Origin: Candidatus Corynebacterium gallistercoris
Lineage (GTDB): Bacteria > Actinomycetota > Actinomycetes > Mycobacteriales > Mycobacteriaceae
Length of the DNA: 43,669 bases
Assembly (NCBI GenBank): GCA_019114175.1
Contig: DXFZ01000084.1
Coordinates: 1-43,669 of the forward strand
Direction: 5' to 3'
Position 1 is the stretch's first letter, and the number at the start of each line of letters is the position of its first letter. The notes under the pieces are model-generated. The model did not search any database. It was not told the DNA's origin and saw only the letters and a list, made by a program, of their open reading frames with translations. The translations under genes and the position numbers were made by a program. Positions 18,477 through 28,529 of this stretch are shown here, in pieces.

Positions 18477-19688
18477 ATGACCGTAAAAACTGTCCAGGAC
18501 CTCATCAACGAAGGTGTGGAGGGCCGCCACGTACTCGTACGCGCAGACCTCAACGTTCCGCTCAGTGATGGCACCATCACTGACCCCGGCCGTATCAATG
18601 CTTCTGTGCCCACCCTGCAGGCTCTGCTTGAGGCCGGAGCTCGCGTCATCGTCTCCGCCCACCTGGGCCGCCCCAAGGGCGAGTTCAAGGAGGAGTTCTC
18701 CCTGGCTCCAGTCGCCGAAGCTCTCTCGGAAAGGCTCGACCAGTGGGTTCCTCTGGCGAGTGACGTGACGGGCGAGGACGCTCATGAGCGCGCCAACGGC
18801 CTCAATGACGGGGACATCCTGTTGCTGGAAAACGTTCGTTTCGACGCCCGCGAAACCTCCAAGGATGACGCTGAGCGGGCCGAGTTTGCCGCCGAGCTCG
18901 CTGCACTGACCGGGGACAACGGGGCCTTTGTATCCGATGGCTTCGGCGTTGTTCACCGTAAGCAGGCTAGTGTCTTCGACGTGGCCAAGAAGCTTCCGCA
19001 CTATGCCGGCGGCCTCGTTGAGACCGAGTTGAAGGTGCTGGAAAAGATCACGGAATCTCCTGAGCAGCCGTACGCCGTGGTGCTGGGTGGATCCAAGGTC
19101 TCCGACAAGCTGGGAGTCATCGAAGCACTGGCACCCAAGGTCGATAACCTCATCATCGGCGGTGGCATGTGCTTCACCTTCCTCGCCGCTCAGGGCTACG
19201 AGGTCGGCGGTTCACTGCTCCAAGAAGACATGATCGATACCTGCAAGGACTTGCTCGACCGGTTTGGAGACGTCATTGTGCTTCCCCGCGACGTCGTCGT
19301 CGCCGAAAAATTCGACAAGGATGCCAACCACCGCACCGTTGACCTCAAGTCCATCCCAGCAGGCTGGATGGGCCTCGATGTGGGACCTGAGAGTGTGGAG
19401 GAATTCTCCGCGATCCTCGGCAAGTCCAAGACCATCTTCTGGAATGGCCCCATGGGCGTGTTCGAGTTCCCGAACTTTGCTGCCGGCACGAAGGGCGTGG
19501 CGGAGGCCATCATCGCTGCTACGGGCGATGGCGCGTACTCCGTGGTCGGCGGTGGGGACTCCGCCGCAGCCGTGCGCACCTTGGACCTCAACGAAGAAGG
19601 CTTCACCCACATCTCTACCGGTGGTGGCGCGTCCCTCGAATTCCTCGAGGGCAAGGAACTGCCCGGCGTGGCAGTGCTGCAAGACTAG
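18477..19688 (+). CDS. pgk: Phosphoglycerate kinase
   Basis: Transfers phosphate from 1,3-bisphosphoglycerate to ADP. The 403-residue protein contains RADLNVPL at 22-29, AHLGRPKG at 61-68, the family [12 protein letters not shown] segment, [15 protein letters not shown], the hinge region [10 protein letters not shown], and the C-terminal nucleotide-binding GGGDSAAAV and [13 protein letters not shown]. It is complete and of standard length. The ATG at 18477 follows AAAGGA at normal spacing. tpiA follows after 61 bases without a visible terminator, so co-transcription is likely. Confidence 0.97.
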   Translation: MTVKTVQDLINEGVEGRHVLVRADLNVPLSDGTITDPGRINASVPTLQALLEAGARVIVSAHLGRPKGEFKEEFSLAPVAEALSERLDQWVPLASDVTGEDAHERANGLNDGDILLLENVRFDARETSKDDAERAEFAAELAALTGDNGAFVSDGFGVVHRKQASVFDVAKKLPHYAGGLVETELKVLEKITESPEQPYAVVLGGSKVSDKLGVIEALAPKVDNLIIGGGMCFTFLAAQGYEVGGSLLQEDMIDTCKDLLDRFGDVIVLPRDVVVAEKFDKDANHRTVDLKSIPAGWMGLDVGPESVEEFSAILGKSKTIFWNGPMGVFEFPNFAAGTKGVAEAIIAATGDGAYSVVGGGDSAAAVRTLDLNEEGFTHISTGGGASLEFLEGKELPGVAVLQD

Positions 19689-19749
19689 TTCAGCGCCCGC
19701 AACCGTACACACCATTGACGACAACATGTGAAAGGCGGCTTCGGTTACC

Positions 19750-20529
19750 GTGGCACAACGCACTCCGTTCATCGCAGGCAATTGGAAAATGAACCTCAAC
19801 CACTTGGAGGCCATCCAGGTGGTACAGAAGTTCAGCTTCGCGTTGCCGAAGGACTATTACGACAAGGTGGATGTGGCCTTCATCCCACCATTTACGGACA
19901 TTCGCTCCGTTCAGACCATCGTTGATGGCGACAAGCTCCAGATCACCTATGGCGCACAGGACGTTTCCGAGCATGAGTCCGGCGCCTACACCGGTGAAGT
20001 ATCCGGTGCCATGTTGGCCAAGTTGGGCTGTAGCTGGGTGGTGGTAGGCCACTCCGAGCGCCGCGAGTACCACAACGAGACCAATGAGCAGGTCGCTGCC
20101 AAGGCGCAGGCAGCCCTTCAGCACGGCATCAGCCCCATCGTCTGCGTAGGTGAGCCACTGGACGTGCGCGAGGCGGGCGAGCACGTGGACTACGTGGTCC
20201 AGCAGACCAAGGAATCCCTGGCAGGCTTGGATCGCGAAGCTCTTTCCAAGACCGTCGTGGCCTACGAGCCGGTGTGGGCGATCGGCACGGGCAAGGTGGC
20301 CTCTGCCTCTGACGCCCAGGAAGTCTGCGCGGCCATCCGGTCCCTGGTCGCAGAGCTGGCTGACGAGGATGTCGCCGCCGGCATGCGGATCCTCTATGGC
20401 GGAAGCGTCAAGACGGACTCCGTGGCAGACATCGTTTCCCAGCCGGACGTGGACGGCGGCCTAGTGGGAGGAGCCTCATTGGACGGGGAGGACTTCGCCC
20501 GCCTCGTAGCTGCCGCAGCGAGCGCGTAA
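19750..20529 (+). CDS. tpiA: Triosephosphate isomerase
   Basis: Interconverts dihydroxyacetone phosphate and glyceraldehyde 3-phosphate. The 259-residue TIM barrel has AGNWKMN at 9-15 (catalytic K13), GHSERR with catalytic H101, the general base E173 in [11 protein letters not shown] and the phosphate-binding GGSV and GGASL near the end. The GTG at 19750 gives the expected N-terminus [21 protein letters not shown] lies 13 bases upstream, which is a long spacing. ppc follows after 22 bases. Confidence 0.97.
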   Translation: MAQRTPFIAGNWKMNLNHLEAIQVVQKFSFALPKDYYDKVDVAFIPPFTDIRSVQTIVDGDKLQITYGAQDVSEHESGAYTGEVSGAMLAKLGCSWVVVGHSERREYHNETNEQVAAKAQAALQHGISPIVCVGEPLDVREAGEHVDYVVQQTKESLAGLDREALSKTVVAYEPVWAIGTGKVASASDAQEVCAAIRSLVAELADEDVAAGMRILYGGSVKTDSVADIVSQPDVDGGLVGGASLDGEDFARLVAAAASA

Positions 20530-20538
20530 CTCGCCCGC

Positions 20539-20544
20539 TAGTCT
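20539..20544 (+). promoter_or_regulatory. Putative -10 box for a leaderless ppc transcript
   Basis: TAGTCT lies 7 bases before the ppc ATG. The GGGGAG that follows is only one base from the ATG, too close for a ribosome binding site, so an internal promoter giving a leaderless ppc mRNA is plausible. Confidence 0.5.
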
Positions 20545-20551
20545 GGGGAGC

Positions 20552-23404
20552 ATGACTAACTCTGCTTCCCAGAATTCTGGCACGGTCTCAGGCACCGCGG
20601 TGCCTATCCTCCCGCCCGGGGATATCTCCAGCGATATCTTTCCAACAGTGCGGGACGATACGCGCTATTTGGGGGCTGTCCTGGGGGAAGTGATCCGGGA
20701 ACAGGAGGGGGAGTACACCTTCAATCTCATCGAAAACGTGCGGACGGCGGCTTTCGACCTGCGCTACGGGGAGCTCAAGGTCTCCGAGCTTGCCGAACAA
20801 TTTAAGTCTGTCCCGACCGATAAGGCGATACCGGTGATCCGCGCCTTCTCTCACTTTGCGCTCATGGCCAACCTTGCCGAAGACCTGCACGCGGAGCGCC
20901 AACGCGATAAGGCTGCAGACGAGGGGCAACCAGCCGAAGCGTCCACGTTGGAACACACGTGGAAGGCGCTGGAAAAGTCAGGGGTGTCCTCCGAGGACGT
21001 GGCAGGGGTCATGTCCAACGCACTCGTAGCACCAGTGCTGACCGCGCACCCCACGGAAACGCGTAGGCGCACCGTGTTCGACGTGCAGACCGACATCATG
21101 CGGATGATGCGCAGGAGGGGGCGCATCCTGGCGAACCCGACCACCGCACGGACTGAGAAGCAGTTGGCGGAGATTGACATGGTAATCCGCCGGCGCATGA
21201 CCCTTCTGTGGCAAACAGCGCTGATCCGCAGCGTGCGGCCCCGCATCGAGGACGAGATCAAGGTGGGGCTGCGCTACTACGGGATTAGCTTGCTCAAGGA
21301 GATCCCCGCCATTAACCGAACGGTCAACGAACACGTGCGGGCCGCCTACGGCGAACAGATCCCGCGCACAGCAATGGTCCGCCCGGGTTCCTGGATTGGT
21401 GGGGACCATGACGGAAACCCCTATGTCACCCGCGAAACAGTGGAGCTTGCCACCACCGGCGCAGCCCGCACGGCATTTGAGTACTACCAAAAGACCCTGT
21501 ACGCGTTGGAGCACGAGCTCAGCTTGTCCTCCCGCCTCACCGATATTTCACCGGAGTTGGAGGAGCTGGCTGACCGCGGGCGCAATGATGTGCCTTCCCG
21601 CTCCGATGAGCCATTCCGGCGAGCGCTGCACGGGATGCGCGGCCGGGTGGCCGCCACGGCCAAGCGTGCTTTGGGCGAGCCGGTCGTCGCCGGTGGGATC
21701 CACAAGGGGCACGCACCCTACGACTCCCCGGAAGAGCTCTTGGCCGACATCGCGGTTGTTGATGCTGCACTGCGAACGTCCATGGACGACGTCCTGGCAG
21801 ATCACACTTTGGCGGATCTGCGCGTGGCTGTGGAGACCTTCGGCTTCCACTTGTCTTCCCTGGACTTGCGGCAAAACTCAGAGAGTTTCGAAAATGTCCT
21901 AGACGAGCTCTTCGCCCATGCCGCCCTACACCCCAACTACGCCGCGCTGGGGGAGCAGGAAAAGATAGAACTCCTCTGTGAGGAATTGCGCAGCCCGCGG
22001 CCGCTGGTGGATCCCCGTGCCGAGTTTTCCGAGGAGACCGAGCGTGAGTTGGGTATCTTCCGCGCAGCCGCCGCTGCCGTGGAACGCTTCGGCCCCGAGG
22101 TTGTTCCGCACTGCATCATCTCCATGGCGGAATCCGTGTCCGACATTTTGGAGCCCATGATCCTCCTTAAGGAGGTTGGTCTGATTCAGGCTGGCGGCGA
22201 TGCGCTGCGGGGGAGCATCGATGTCATCCCGTTGTTCGAGACCATCGATGACCTCGCCGGTGGCGCCGCCATCATGCGTGAGTTGTGGACGCTGCCCCTG
22301 TACCAGTCCTATGTCGCCCAGCGAGGACACGTCCAGGAGGTCATGCTGGGCTACTCCGATTCCAATAAGGACGGTGGGTACTTCGCGGCCAACTGGGCGC
22401 TCTACGATGCCGAGCTGGCACTTGTTGACGCTGCCAATGACGCTGGGCTTTCTTTGCGCCTATTCCACGGCCGGGGCGGCACCGTGGGACGCGGCGGTGG
22501 CCCTTCCTATGATGCTATCTTGGCGCAGCCCAAGGGCGCAGTCCAGGGCGCGGTCCGCGTCACCGAACAGGGAGAAATCATCTCCGCCAAGTATGGGGAC
22601 CCGGCCAACGCTCGCCGCAACCTGGAGGCGCTTGTGGCCGCCACGTTGGAGGCCAGCCTGCTTCCGGTGAACGAAATTGCCGAGCCGGAAGTAGCCTATG
22701 CGGCCATGCGCGAGATCTCAGACATGTCCCGCGAGGCCTACTCCGCGCTGATGCACGAGGACCCGGGGTTCATTCCTTACTTCACCTCGTCTACGCCGCT
22801 GGAAGAGATTGGCAGCCTTAACATTGGCTCCCGCCCCTCCTCACGCAAAGAAACCAAGGATATCTCCGACCTCCGGGCCATTCCGTGGGTCCTCAGCTGG
22901 TCCCAATCGCGCATCATGCTCCCCGGTTGGTTCGGTGTGGGTAGCGCGATCAGGCGCTGGCTGGCGGAGGGCACCAGCGTGTCGGGGACTCCTGAGACAC
23001 GGCTGGAATACCTCCGCACGCTCCATAATCGCTGGCCTTTCTTTGACTCGGTACTGTCCAACATGGCCCAGGTTATGGCGAAGGCAGACATGCCGATCGC
23101 GGAGCTGTATTCCCAGCTGGTTGCGGATGCCTCCGATGCTCAGCGGATCTTCGCGCAGATTTCGGAAGAGTATGCGCTGACTGTGGACATGTTCCTCACC
23201 ATTACCCAACGTGAATCCCTGCTGGAAGATAACCCCGAGCTCGCGCATTCTGTACGTAATCGCTTCCCCTACCTTGTTCCACTCAACCTGCTCCAGGTGG
23301 AGCTGTTGCGGCGCTACCGTTCGGGCGATGATTCAGCACAGGTGCGGTCTGGCATTCAGCTGACCATGAACGGTTTGGCCACGGCCCTGCGAAATTCCGG
23401 CTAA
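20552..23404 (+). CDS. ppc: Phosphoenolpyruvate carboxylase
   Basis: Carboxylates phosphoenolpyruvate to oxaloacetate, the main anaplerotic route for amino acid synthesis in corynebacteria. The 950-residue protein is complete. It carries the catalytic VLTAHPTETRRRTV (H166), GSWIGGDHDGNP, the second-signature LGYSDSNKDGG, and the mobile loop FHGRGGTVGRGGGP. The C-terminus is RNSG, the corynebacterial variant of the usual RNTG. Clustering with glycolytic genes is typical of the genus. secG follows after 94 bases with its own putative promoter. Confidence 0.98.
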   Translation: MTNSASQNSGTVSGTAVPILPPGDISSDIFPTVRDDTRYLGAVLGEVIREQEGEYTFNLIENVRTAAFDLRYGELKVSELAEQFKSVPTDKAIPVIRAFSHFALMANLAEDLHAERQRDKAADEGQPAEASTLEHTWKALEKSGVSSEDVAGVMSNALVAPVLTAHPTETRRRTVFDVQTDIMRMMRRRGRILANPTTARTEKQLAEIDMVIRRRMTLLWQTALIRSVRPRIEDEIKVGLRYYGISLLKEIPAINRTVNEHVRAAYGEQIPRTAMVRPGSWIGGDHDGNPYVTRETVELATTGAARTAFEYYQKTLYALEHELSLSSRLTDISPELEELADRGRNDVPSRSDEPFRRALHGMRGRVAATAKRALGEPVVAGGIHKGHAPYDSPEELLADIAVVDAALRTSMDDVLADHTLADLRVAVETFGFHLSSLDLRQNSESFENVLDELFAHAALHPNYAALGEQEKIELLCEELRSPRPLVDPRAEFSEETERELGIFRAAAAAVERFGPEVVPHCIISMAESVSDILEPMILLKEVGLIQAGGDALRGSIDVIPLFETIDDLAGGAAIMRELWTLPLYQSYVAQRGHVQEVMLGYSDSNKDGGYFAANWALYDAELALVDAANDAGLSLRLFHGRGGTVGRGGGPSYDAILAQPKGAVQGAVRVTEQGEIISAKYGDPANARRNLEALVAATLEASLLPVNEIAEPEVAYAAMREISDMSREAYSALMHEDPGFIPYFTSSTPLEEIGSLNIGSRPSSRKETKDISDLRAIPWVLSWSQSRIMLPGWFGVGSAIRRWLAEGTSVSGTPETRLEYLRTLHNRWPFFDSVLSNMAQVMAKADMPIAELYSQLVADASDAQRIFAQISEEYALTVDMFLTITQRESLLEDNPELAHSVRNRFPYLVPLNLLQVELLRRYRSGDDSAQVRSGIQLTMNGLATALRNSG

Positions 23405-23444
23405 AGGTGGGCGTGGTGGATTGCGCCACCGCCTGTCACCCGGG

Positions 23445-23450
23445 TAGATT
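23445..23450 (+). promoter_or_regulatory. Putative secG -10 box
   Basis: TAGATT in the ppc-secG gap fits TANNNT and precedes the secG start by about 48 bases. A hairpin of GTGGTGG with CCACCGC lies just upstream (23413-23432) but has no T-run. Confidence 0.4.
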
Positions 23451-23498
23451 TAATCGGTAAGTTTTTTCACTCAATTAGAGAAGTTTGAGGGTAGTGCG

Positions 23499-23735
23499 TT
23501 GATCCTGACTCTGCAGATCATCCTGGTTATCACCAGCCTCTTGATGGGACTGTCCGTCCTGCTGCACAAGGGCAAGGGTGGCGGACTCTCCAGCCTCTTC
23601 GGCGGCAGTATGCAGTCTAACCTCTCCGGTTCCACGGTGGCGGAGAAGAACCTGGATCGGTTGACCATCACCACTGCCGTCATCTGGCTCATCGGCCTCA
23701 TGGGCCTCAATCTCGTGCTGCACTACAACCTCTAG
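23499..23735 (+). CDS. secG: Preprotein translocase subunit SecG
   Basis: A small subunit of the SecYEG protein-export channel in the cytoplasmic membrane. The 78-residue product has two membrane segments (about 3-22 and 50-74) separated by the conserved cytosolic loop HKGKGGGLSSLFGG. The start is a TTG at 23499, with GAGG 8 bases upstream; no ATG or GTG is available in frame nearby, and MILTLQIILVI fits the family N-terminus. The linkage to ppc and glycolytic genes is conserved in actinobacteria. Confidence 0.93.
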   Translation: MILTLQIILVITSLLMGLSVLLHKGKGGGLSSLFGGSMQSNLSGSTVAEKNLDRLTITTAVIWLIGLMGLNLVLHYNL

Positions 23736-23765
23736 TCAGCATTCCGCGCGGCGAATCGCCGCAAG

Positions 23766-23814
23766 AATCACCCCCGGATTCTCCTCCATCAGGAGAGCCC
23801 CGGGGGTGATTTTT
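23766..23814. terminator. Bidirectional terminator between secG and pgl
   Basis: Arms AATCACCCCCGG (23766-23777) and CCGGGGGTGATT (23800-23811) form a perfect 12-bp stem with an inner TCTCCT/AGGAGA stem, followed by a T-run on the plus strand. The two flanking genes converge on it, so it probably stops both transcripts. Confidence 0.9.
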
Positions 23815-23820
23815 GCGTGC

Positions 23821-24651
23821 TTAGGTGTTAGGGTTGGCTGCCTCATCGACCCACAGCACGGTTTCCTGCTTGCCGAGTGCGCGCGCAGCCGGCCATTCAT
23901 CTCCGTCCCCACCGCGGAACACTTTCCCCGCTGCCTCCTTCTTCGCCTCACCGCACACAAGCATCCACACCTGCTGAGCAGAGTTGATTGCAGACATGGT
24001 GAGGCTGATTCTCTCTGCAGGCGGCTTCGGAGAATTGCGCACGGCGACCACGCTACCTTCCGCGTGCAGGAGAGCCTCTGAGTGGGGAAATAGGGAATTG
24101 ACGTGCCCCTCTGGCCCCATGCCAAGTAGATGAAGATCGAATCCACCGGGGGCAACAGAATCCACGATCTTGCGGTAGAACTCGGTGGCCTCATCGAGGG
24201 GACTGCCGCTGGGGTCTTGGCCTTCCTGCAGGGCAGGATAGCGGTAGATGTTGAGGTTCGGGATGGTGAGGTGCCGGAGCATCACGTCCACGGCCTGCTT
24301 GTCATTGCGCTCTGGATCGTTGCTTGGCAAGAAGCGCTCATCACCGAAGAAGATGTACACCCGGGACCAGTCCACGGCCGTGATCGGGAAGTCCTCGGCG
24401 GTGTGCTTGGCTGCGTGGTCAAGTGCGGCAATCTCCGCCAGCGTGGCGATTCCGGCGCCGCCGCCTGTGAGCACGACTCGCACCATGCCATCGTCGGTCA
24501 CAGTGTTTCCTGTGCGCTGGAGTTCCGCGACGGTTGTGAGGAACGCTCGCGCCACCGCTGATGCCAGGGCCGCCTGATTAGGCTTGACGCGCAGTTCCAC
24601 GCCGGTATCGGGATTGGTGACGGGCTGGTTGTCACGCTGTGGGTTTTTCAT
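23821..24651 (-). CDS. pgl: 6-phosphogluconolactonase
   Basis: Hydrolyses 6-phosphogluconolactone made by Zwf. The 276-residue protein is slightly longer than the roughly 250-residue norm. It shows VLTGGGAGIATL at about 60-71, the family motif FFGDERFLPSND at about 101-112 and LLGMGPEGHVNSLFPH at about 175-190. The ATG overlaps the end of opcA by 4 bases (ATGA arrangement), indicating translational coupling. It is the last gene of the tkt operon, just before a strong terminator. The older name devB is also used. Confidence 0.95.
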   Translation of the reverse strand: MKNPQRDNQPVTNPDTGVELRVKPNQAALASAVARAFLTTVAELQRTGNTVTDDGMVRVVLTGGGAGIATLAEIAALDHAAKHTAEDFPITAVDWSRVYIFFGDERFLPSNDPERNDKQAVDVMLRHLTIPNLNIYRYPALQEGQDPSGSPLDEATEFYRKIVDSVAPGGFDLHLLGMGPEGHVNSLFPHSEALLHAEGSVVAVRNSPKPPAERISLTMSAINSAQQVWMLVCGEAKKEAAGKVFRGGDGDEWPAARALGKQETVLWVDEAANPNT

Positions 24652-25715
24652 CGCATGGACTCCTGGACATTATATTCATCAACGTTGTAGCGGGAACTCC
24701 ACCGGTCCACGCCATTATTGCCATCTCCACCATTTCCGGTGCGGTACTGGCTCCATCGGCCACCGCGGCCGGGGCGGTTGACCCTCACCAAGCCGCGTAG
24801 CGCATGCCCGAAGGCATAGTCTGGGTCCAAGTGGCGCAATTCCTCGGCAAGGCAGTCCTCCAACGGCCTGCGGCCGAGCGTGACCAGTGCTTCCTTGCCA
24901 TCGACGGTGAGCTGCACCGTCTCCGCATCGACGACCTCCACGGTGATGTCACCGTTGCTGCGGTGCAGTTCGGCCTTGACGATGGGGATGGTCTTGTTTC
25001 CCTGCTCGTCCCGCGGAACGCTGCCAGTCTCGCTGGATCGACGGGTGACGGGCACCTGCAGGCGCTCCGCCAGCCAACCCGCCGCGATATCCGTCGAGGG
25101 GTCGCACTCCGGCCCGGTGATCTCTACAGATTCAATGTTTTCACAAGGAGTCTGGTCCAGCGCGGAGGCAAGGAGCCCTCGCCACAGGGTGATGCGGGCC
25201 CATGCGAGGTCCGAATCCCCTTGGGTGTACGTCATGCGACGGCGGAACAACGCATCGGTGTCGGCGTCGTATAAAGAATCTGTGATGCGGCGCGTAGCGA
25301 GAGCACCGATGGGATCCGCAGATGGGTTGCGCGGGCCATTGGTGGGCCACCAGGCGACGATAGGTGTATCCGGCAGCAGCAGCGGAGTCACCACGGAGGC
25401 TCGGTGTGCGGAGAGCTCGCCGTGCAGATGCATGACGATGATTTCGGACGCACCAGCATCGCCGCCGAGCCGAACCTCGGCGTCCAGACGGACCTCGTTG
25501 GAAGTGCGGTGCGTGACCACGACGAGGACGCGCGCTGGGTGTTCCCGCGACGCCTCGTGCGTGGCATCGATGATCCGCGGCAGGTCATCCTCATCCGTCG
25601 CCACGACGATGAACGTCAGCACGCGCCCCGTTGCGATCTCGCCGCGTTCTTCGCGCAGTTCGCGCAACCGCCGGCTGATGAGGTGGGTGGTGGTGTTCGG
25701 CAGGTCGATAATCAT
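24648..25715 (-). CDS. opcA: Glucose-6-phosphate dehydrogenase assembly protein OpcA
   Basis: OpcA is needed for full activity or assembly of glucose-6-phosphate dehydrogenase in cyanobacteria and actinobacteria. The 355-residue product has the family features: IIDLPNTTTHLISRRLRELREERG at the N-terminus and LLLPDTPIVAWWP in the middle third, with no known catalytic motif. It lies directly downstream of zwf, as usual, and overlaps pgl by 4 bases. The ATG at 25715 is the only reasonable start. The C-terminus is arginine- and glycine-rich and variable. Confidence 0.95.
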   Translation of the reverse strand: MIIDLPNTTTHLISRRLRELREERGEIATGRVLTFIVVATDEDDLPRIIDATHEASREHPARVLVVVTHRTSNEVRLDAEVRLGGDAGASEIIVMHLHGELSAHRASVVTPLLLPDTPIVAWWPTNGPRNPSADPIGALATRRITDSLYDADTDALFRRRMTYTQGDSDLAWARITLWRGLLASALDQTPCENIESVEITGPECDPSTDIAAGWLAERLQVPVTRRSSETGSVPRDEQGNKTIPIVKAELHRSNGDITVEVVDAETVQLTVDGKEALVTLGRRPLEDCLAEELRHLDPDYAFGHALRGLVRVNRPGRGGRWSQYRTGNGGDGNNGVDRWSSRYNVDEYNVQESMR

Positions 25716-25757
25716 TCCTGTGGGTGCTCCTGTTCGGTGCGTGTGATTGTCTTGTTT

Positions 25758-27323
25758 TTAGGGGCGACGCCACAAGCGTCCGGTTCGTTCCAGCATCTTC
25801 GTGGCACTCTCAGGGCCCCATGTGCCGGCGGGGTAGTCTTCGGGGCGCCCATGCAGGGCCCAGTGTTCCAGAATCGGATCCAAGATTCGCCAAGACAGTT
25901 CCACCTCTTCATTGGTGGGGAACAAGCTTGCCTCGTCCAACAGCGCATCGAGGATGAGGCGCTCATAGGCCTCAGGCGATTCTTCGGTGAAGGCCTCGGA
26001 GTAGCTGAAGTCCATGTTCACGTCCCGGACTTCCATGGCCGATCCCGGCACCTTGGAACCAAACCTCATCAGCACGCCTTCATCCGGCTGGACCCGGATG
26101 ACGAGCATATTGTTGCCCTGCGCATTCGTCTGGCCGGTGGCGAATGGGAGGTGCGGGGCCTCCTTGAATACCAGCGCGATCTCCGTGACGCGGCGGCCGA
26201 GGCGCTTGCCTGTGCGGAGGTAGAAGGGCACCCCAGCCCACCTGCGGGAGGAAATCTCAAAGGTGGCTGCGGCGAAGGTTTCCGTGGTGGACTCTGGATC
26301 AAAACCCTCTTCTTGCCGCAGGCCCTTTACTAACTCGGAGCCTTGCCAACCGGAGGTGTATTGCCCGCGGGCTGTGGTTTGGGCGAAGGGGCCGACGGGG
26401 CGAGTCGCCCGGAGGACCTTGACCTTTTCGCTCTGCAGCTCCGCGGGGTTGAAGTCCACCGGTTCTTCCATCGCGATGAGCGCGAGCAGCTGGAGGAGGT
26501 GGTTTTGAATGACGTCCCGGGCAGCGCCGATGCCGTCATAGTAGCCCGCACGCCCACCGAGGCCGATGTCCTCGGCCATGGTGATCTGGACGTGGTCGAT
26601 GTAGTGGGAGTTAAACAGCGGGTCGAAGAGTTGGTTGGCGAACCGTAGCGCCAGGATATTCTGGACCGTCTCTTTGCCCAGGTAGTGGTCAATGCGGAAC
26701 ACGCTGGACTCGGGGAAGACCGAGTTGACGATGTCATTGAGCTCCTTGGCGGAAGCCTCATCGTGGCCGAAGGGCTTCTCAATCACCACGCGCCGCCAGC
26801 CCTTGTGAATCTCGGGCAATGACGGGTCCGGCTGCGCCAGGCCGGAACGCTCCAGCTGGTGGCAGACATCGGAAAAGTAATCCGGGGGCACGGATAGGTA
26901 GTAGGCCCAGTTGCCAGCTGTACCCCTGGTCTCATCAAGTTCGCGGGTCTTGGCGGCCAGCGCATCGAAGGCCTCATCAGTGGTGAAGTCCCCGCTGACG
27001 AAGAAGATACCTTCCGCGAGCCGGTCCCACACCGCTTGGCGCCACGGCGTGCGTGCGCTGCTCTTCACCGCAGAAAGAACCTGCTGTTCGAAATCCTCCT
27101 TGGTCCACTCCCGGCGACCATAACCGATCAGGCTGAAGCCCGGGGGAAGCAGGCCACGGTTGGCGAGGTCATACACGGCGGGGAGGAGCTTTTTGCGGGC
27201 CAAGTCACCTGTTACGCCGAAGATCACCAGTCCGCACGGGCCGGCGATTCGGGGGAGACGCTTGTCAAACTCATCACGCAGCGGGTTAACCCACGTTGCG
27301 GGATTATGCAGGGGAGAATTCAC
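25758..27323 (-). CDS. zwf: Glucose-6-phosphate 1-dehydrogenase
   Basis: Catalyses the first, NADPH-forming step of the oxidative pentose phosphate pathway. The 521-residue protein has the dinucleotide-binding GVTGDLARKKLLP from residue 36, the active-site RIDHYLGKETVQNIL at 210-224 (catalytic His and Lys) and EKPFG at about 182. The GTG at 27323 gives the start MNSPLHNPATWVNPLRD, which is usual for corynebacterial Zwf. It is separated from tal by 57 bases and from opcA by 42 bases, within one operon. Confidence 0.97.
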   Translation of the reverse strand: MNSPLHNPATWVNPLRDEFDKRLPRIAGPCGLVIFGVTGDLARKKLLPAVYDLANRGLLPPGFSLIGYGRREWTKEDFEQQVLSAVKSSARTPWRQAVWDRLAEGIFFVSGDFTTDEAFDALAAKTRELDETRGTAGNWAYYLSVPPDYFSDVCHQLERSGLAQPDPSLPEIHKGWRRVVIEKPFGHDEASAKELNDIVNSVFPESSVFRIDHYLGKETVQNILALRFANQLFDPLFNSHYIDHVQITMAEDIGLGGRAGYYDGIGAARDVIQNHLLQLLALIAMEEPVDFNPAELQSEKVKVLRATRPVGPFAQTTARGQYTSGWQGSELVKGLRQEEGFDPESTTETFAAATFEISSRRWAGVPFYLRTGKRLGRRVTEIALVFKEAPHLPFATGQTNAQGNNMLVIRVQPDEGVLMRFGSKVPGSAMEVRDVNMDFSYSEAFTEESPEAYERLILDALLDEASLFPTNEEVELSWRILDPILEHWALHGRPEDYPAGTWGPESATKMLERTGRLWRRP

Positions 27324-27380
27324 GGTGTCAGCGATTCCTTCACGGTGTTGAGTGAGTGCGGCAGCCGGTGCCGCGCCTGA

Positions 27381-28493
27381 TTACTGAGCTTCCAGCTGGG
27401 TGGTCAATGTGGCTAGCAGGTCGCCCCACGAATCCACGAACTTCTCTACGCCTTCACGCTCCAGTACCTCCCACACGCTGGCCAAGTCAACGCCAACCTT
27501 ATCGAGGTCCGCGAAGAGCTGACGAGCCTCAGCCACGGAATCCGTCACAGCGCTGCCCTTGGACTCGCCGTGATCGATGGTGGCATCCAGCGTGTCTTCA
27601 GGCATGGTGTTGACCGTGTCTGGACCTGCCAACTCAGTGACGTACATCGTGTCCGGGTAGTCCGGGTTCTTCACAGAGGTAGATGCCCACAGTGGGCGCT
27701 GAATGTTGGCGCCAGCCTGAGCCAGCTCAACCCACTCCGGATTGTTTACCAAGGACTCCTGGAAGGCTTCATAGGCCAAGCGAGCGTTGGCGATTCCCGC
27801 CTTACCCTTCAAGGAACGAGCCTCGTCAGTGCCGATGGAATCAAGGCGCTTATCAATCTCCGAATCCACGCGAGAGACGAAGAAGCTGGCCACGGAGTGG
27901 ATGGACGTCAGATCGTTGCCCTTGGCTTGAGCTTCCTTAACGCCTGCGATGAAAGCGTCCATCACCTGGCGGTAGCGGGCAACAGAGAAGATCAACGTGA
28001 CATTGACACCGATGCCTTCGCTCAACACCTCCGTGATGGCCGGCAGGCATTCCTCCGTGGCAGGAATCTTGATCATCAGGTTGGCACGGCCAACGCTGTG
28101 GAAAAGCTCCTTAGCCTGTTGAACGGTGGCTTCCCGATCATTAGCCAGGCGAGGGTCAACTTCCAAGGAAACCCGGCCGTCCTTACCGCCAGTGGACTCG
28201 TACACGTCCGCGAACACGTCACATGCACGGCGCACATCTTCAGCTGCCATCTCAAACACGGCAGAGTCCGCCGGCGACTTCTTTGATGCAAGCTCACTGA
28301 GCTGCTCATCGTAGGCGGTGCCTTGGGACATAGCCTTGGCAAAAATGGCGGGGTTGGTGGTCACGCCCACGACGCCCTTGGAGGTGATGAGCTCTTCCAC
28401 GTTGCCGGTGTTCAAACGGTCGCGGGACAGGTCATCGAGCCAGACGGAGGTGCCTGCCTGGGCCAGGTCTGCAATGTTCTGCGGAGTACTCAT
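27381..28493 (-). CDS. tal: Transaldolase
   Basis: Transfers a dihydroxyacetone unit between sugar phosphates in the non-oxidative pentose phosphate pathway. The 370-residue length is that of the longer actinobacterial subfamily. Visible motifs are GVTTNPAIFAKA at 43-54 and the Schiff-base lysine K142 in LMIKIPATEECLPA. The ATG at 28493 gives a normal N-terminus (MSTPQNIADLAQAGTSVWLDDLSR). It follows tkt after 36 bases, with GGAAGGA upstream as ribosome binding site. Confidence 0.97.
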   Translation of the reverse strand: MSTPQNIADLAQAGTSVWLDDLSRDRLNTGNVEELITSKGVVGVTTNPAIFAKAMSQGTAYDEQLSELASKKSPADSAVFEMAAEDVRRACDVFADVYESTGGKDGRVSLEVDPRLANDREATVQQAKELFHSVGRANLMIKIPATEECLPAITEVLSEGIGVNVTLIFSVARYRQVMDAFIAGVKEAQAKGNDLTSIHSVASFFVSRVDSEIDKRLDSIGTDEARSLKGKAGIANARLAYEAFQESLVNNPEWVELAQAGANIQRPLWASTSVKNPDYPDTMYVTELAGPDTVNTMPEDTLDATIDHGESKGSAVTDSVAEARQLFADLDKVGVDLASVWEVLEREGVEKFVDSWGDLLATLTTQLEAQ

Positions 28494-28529
28494 AGTTGAG
28501 GGGATCCTTCCGTTGTTGGTGCGGCGAGC

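Noticed and set aside
23413..23432. Terminator after ppc
   Set aside because: A GTGGTGG/CCACCGC stem with a G-U pair is present but there is no T-run; at most a weak structural element.
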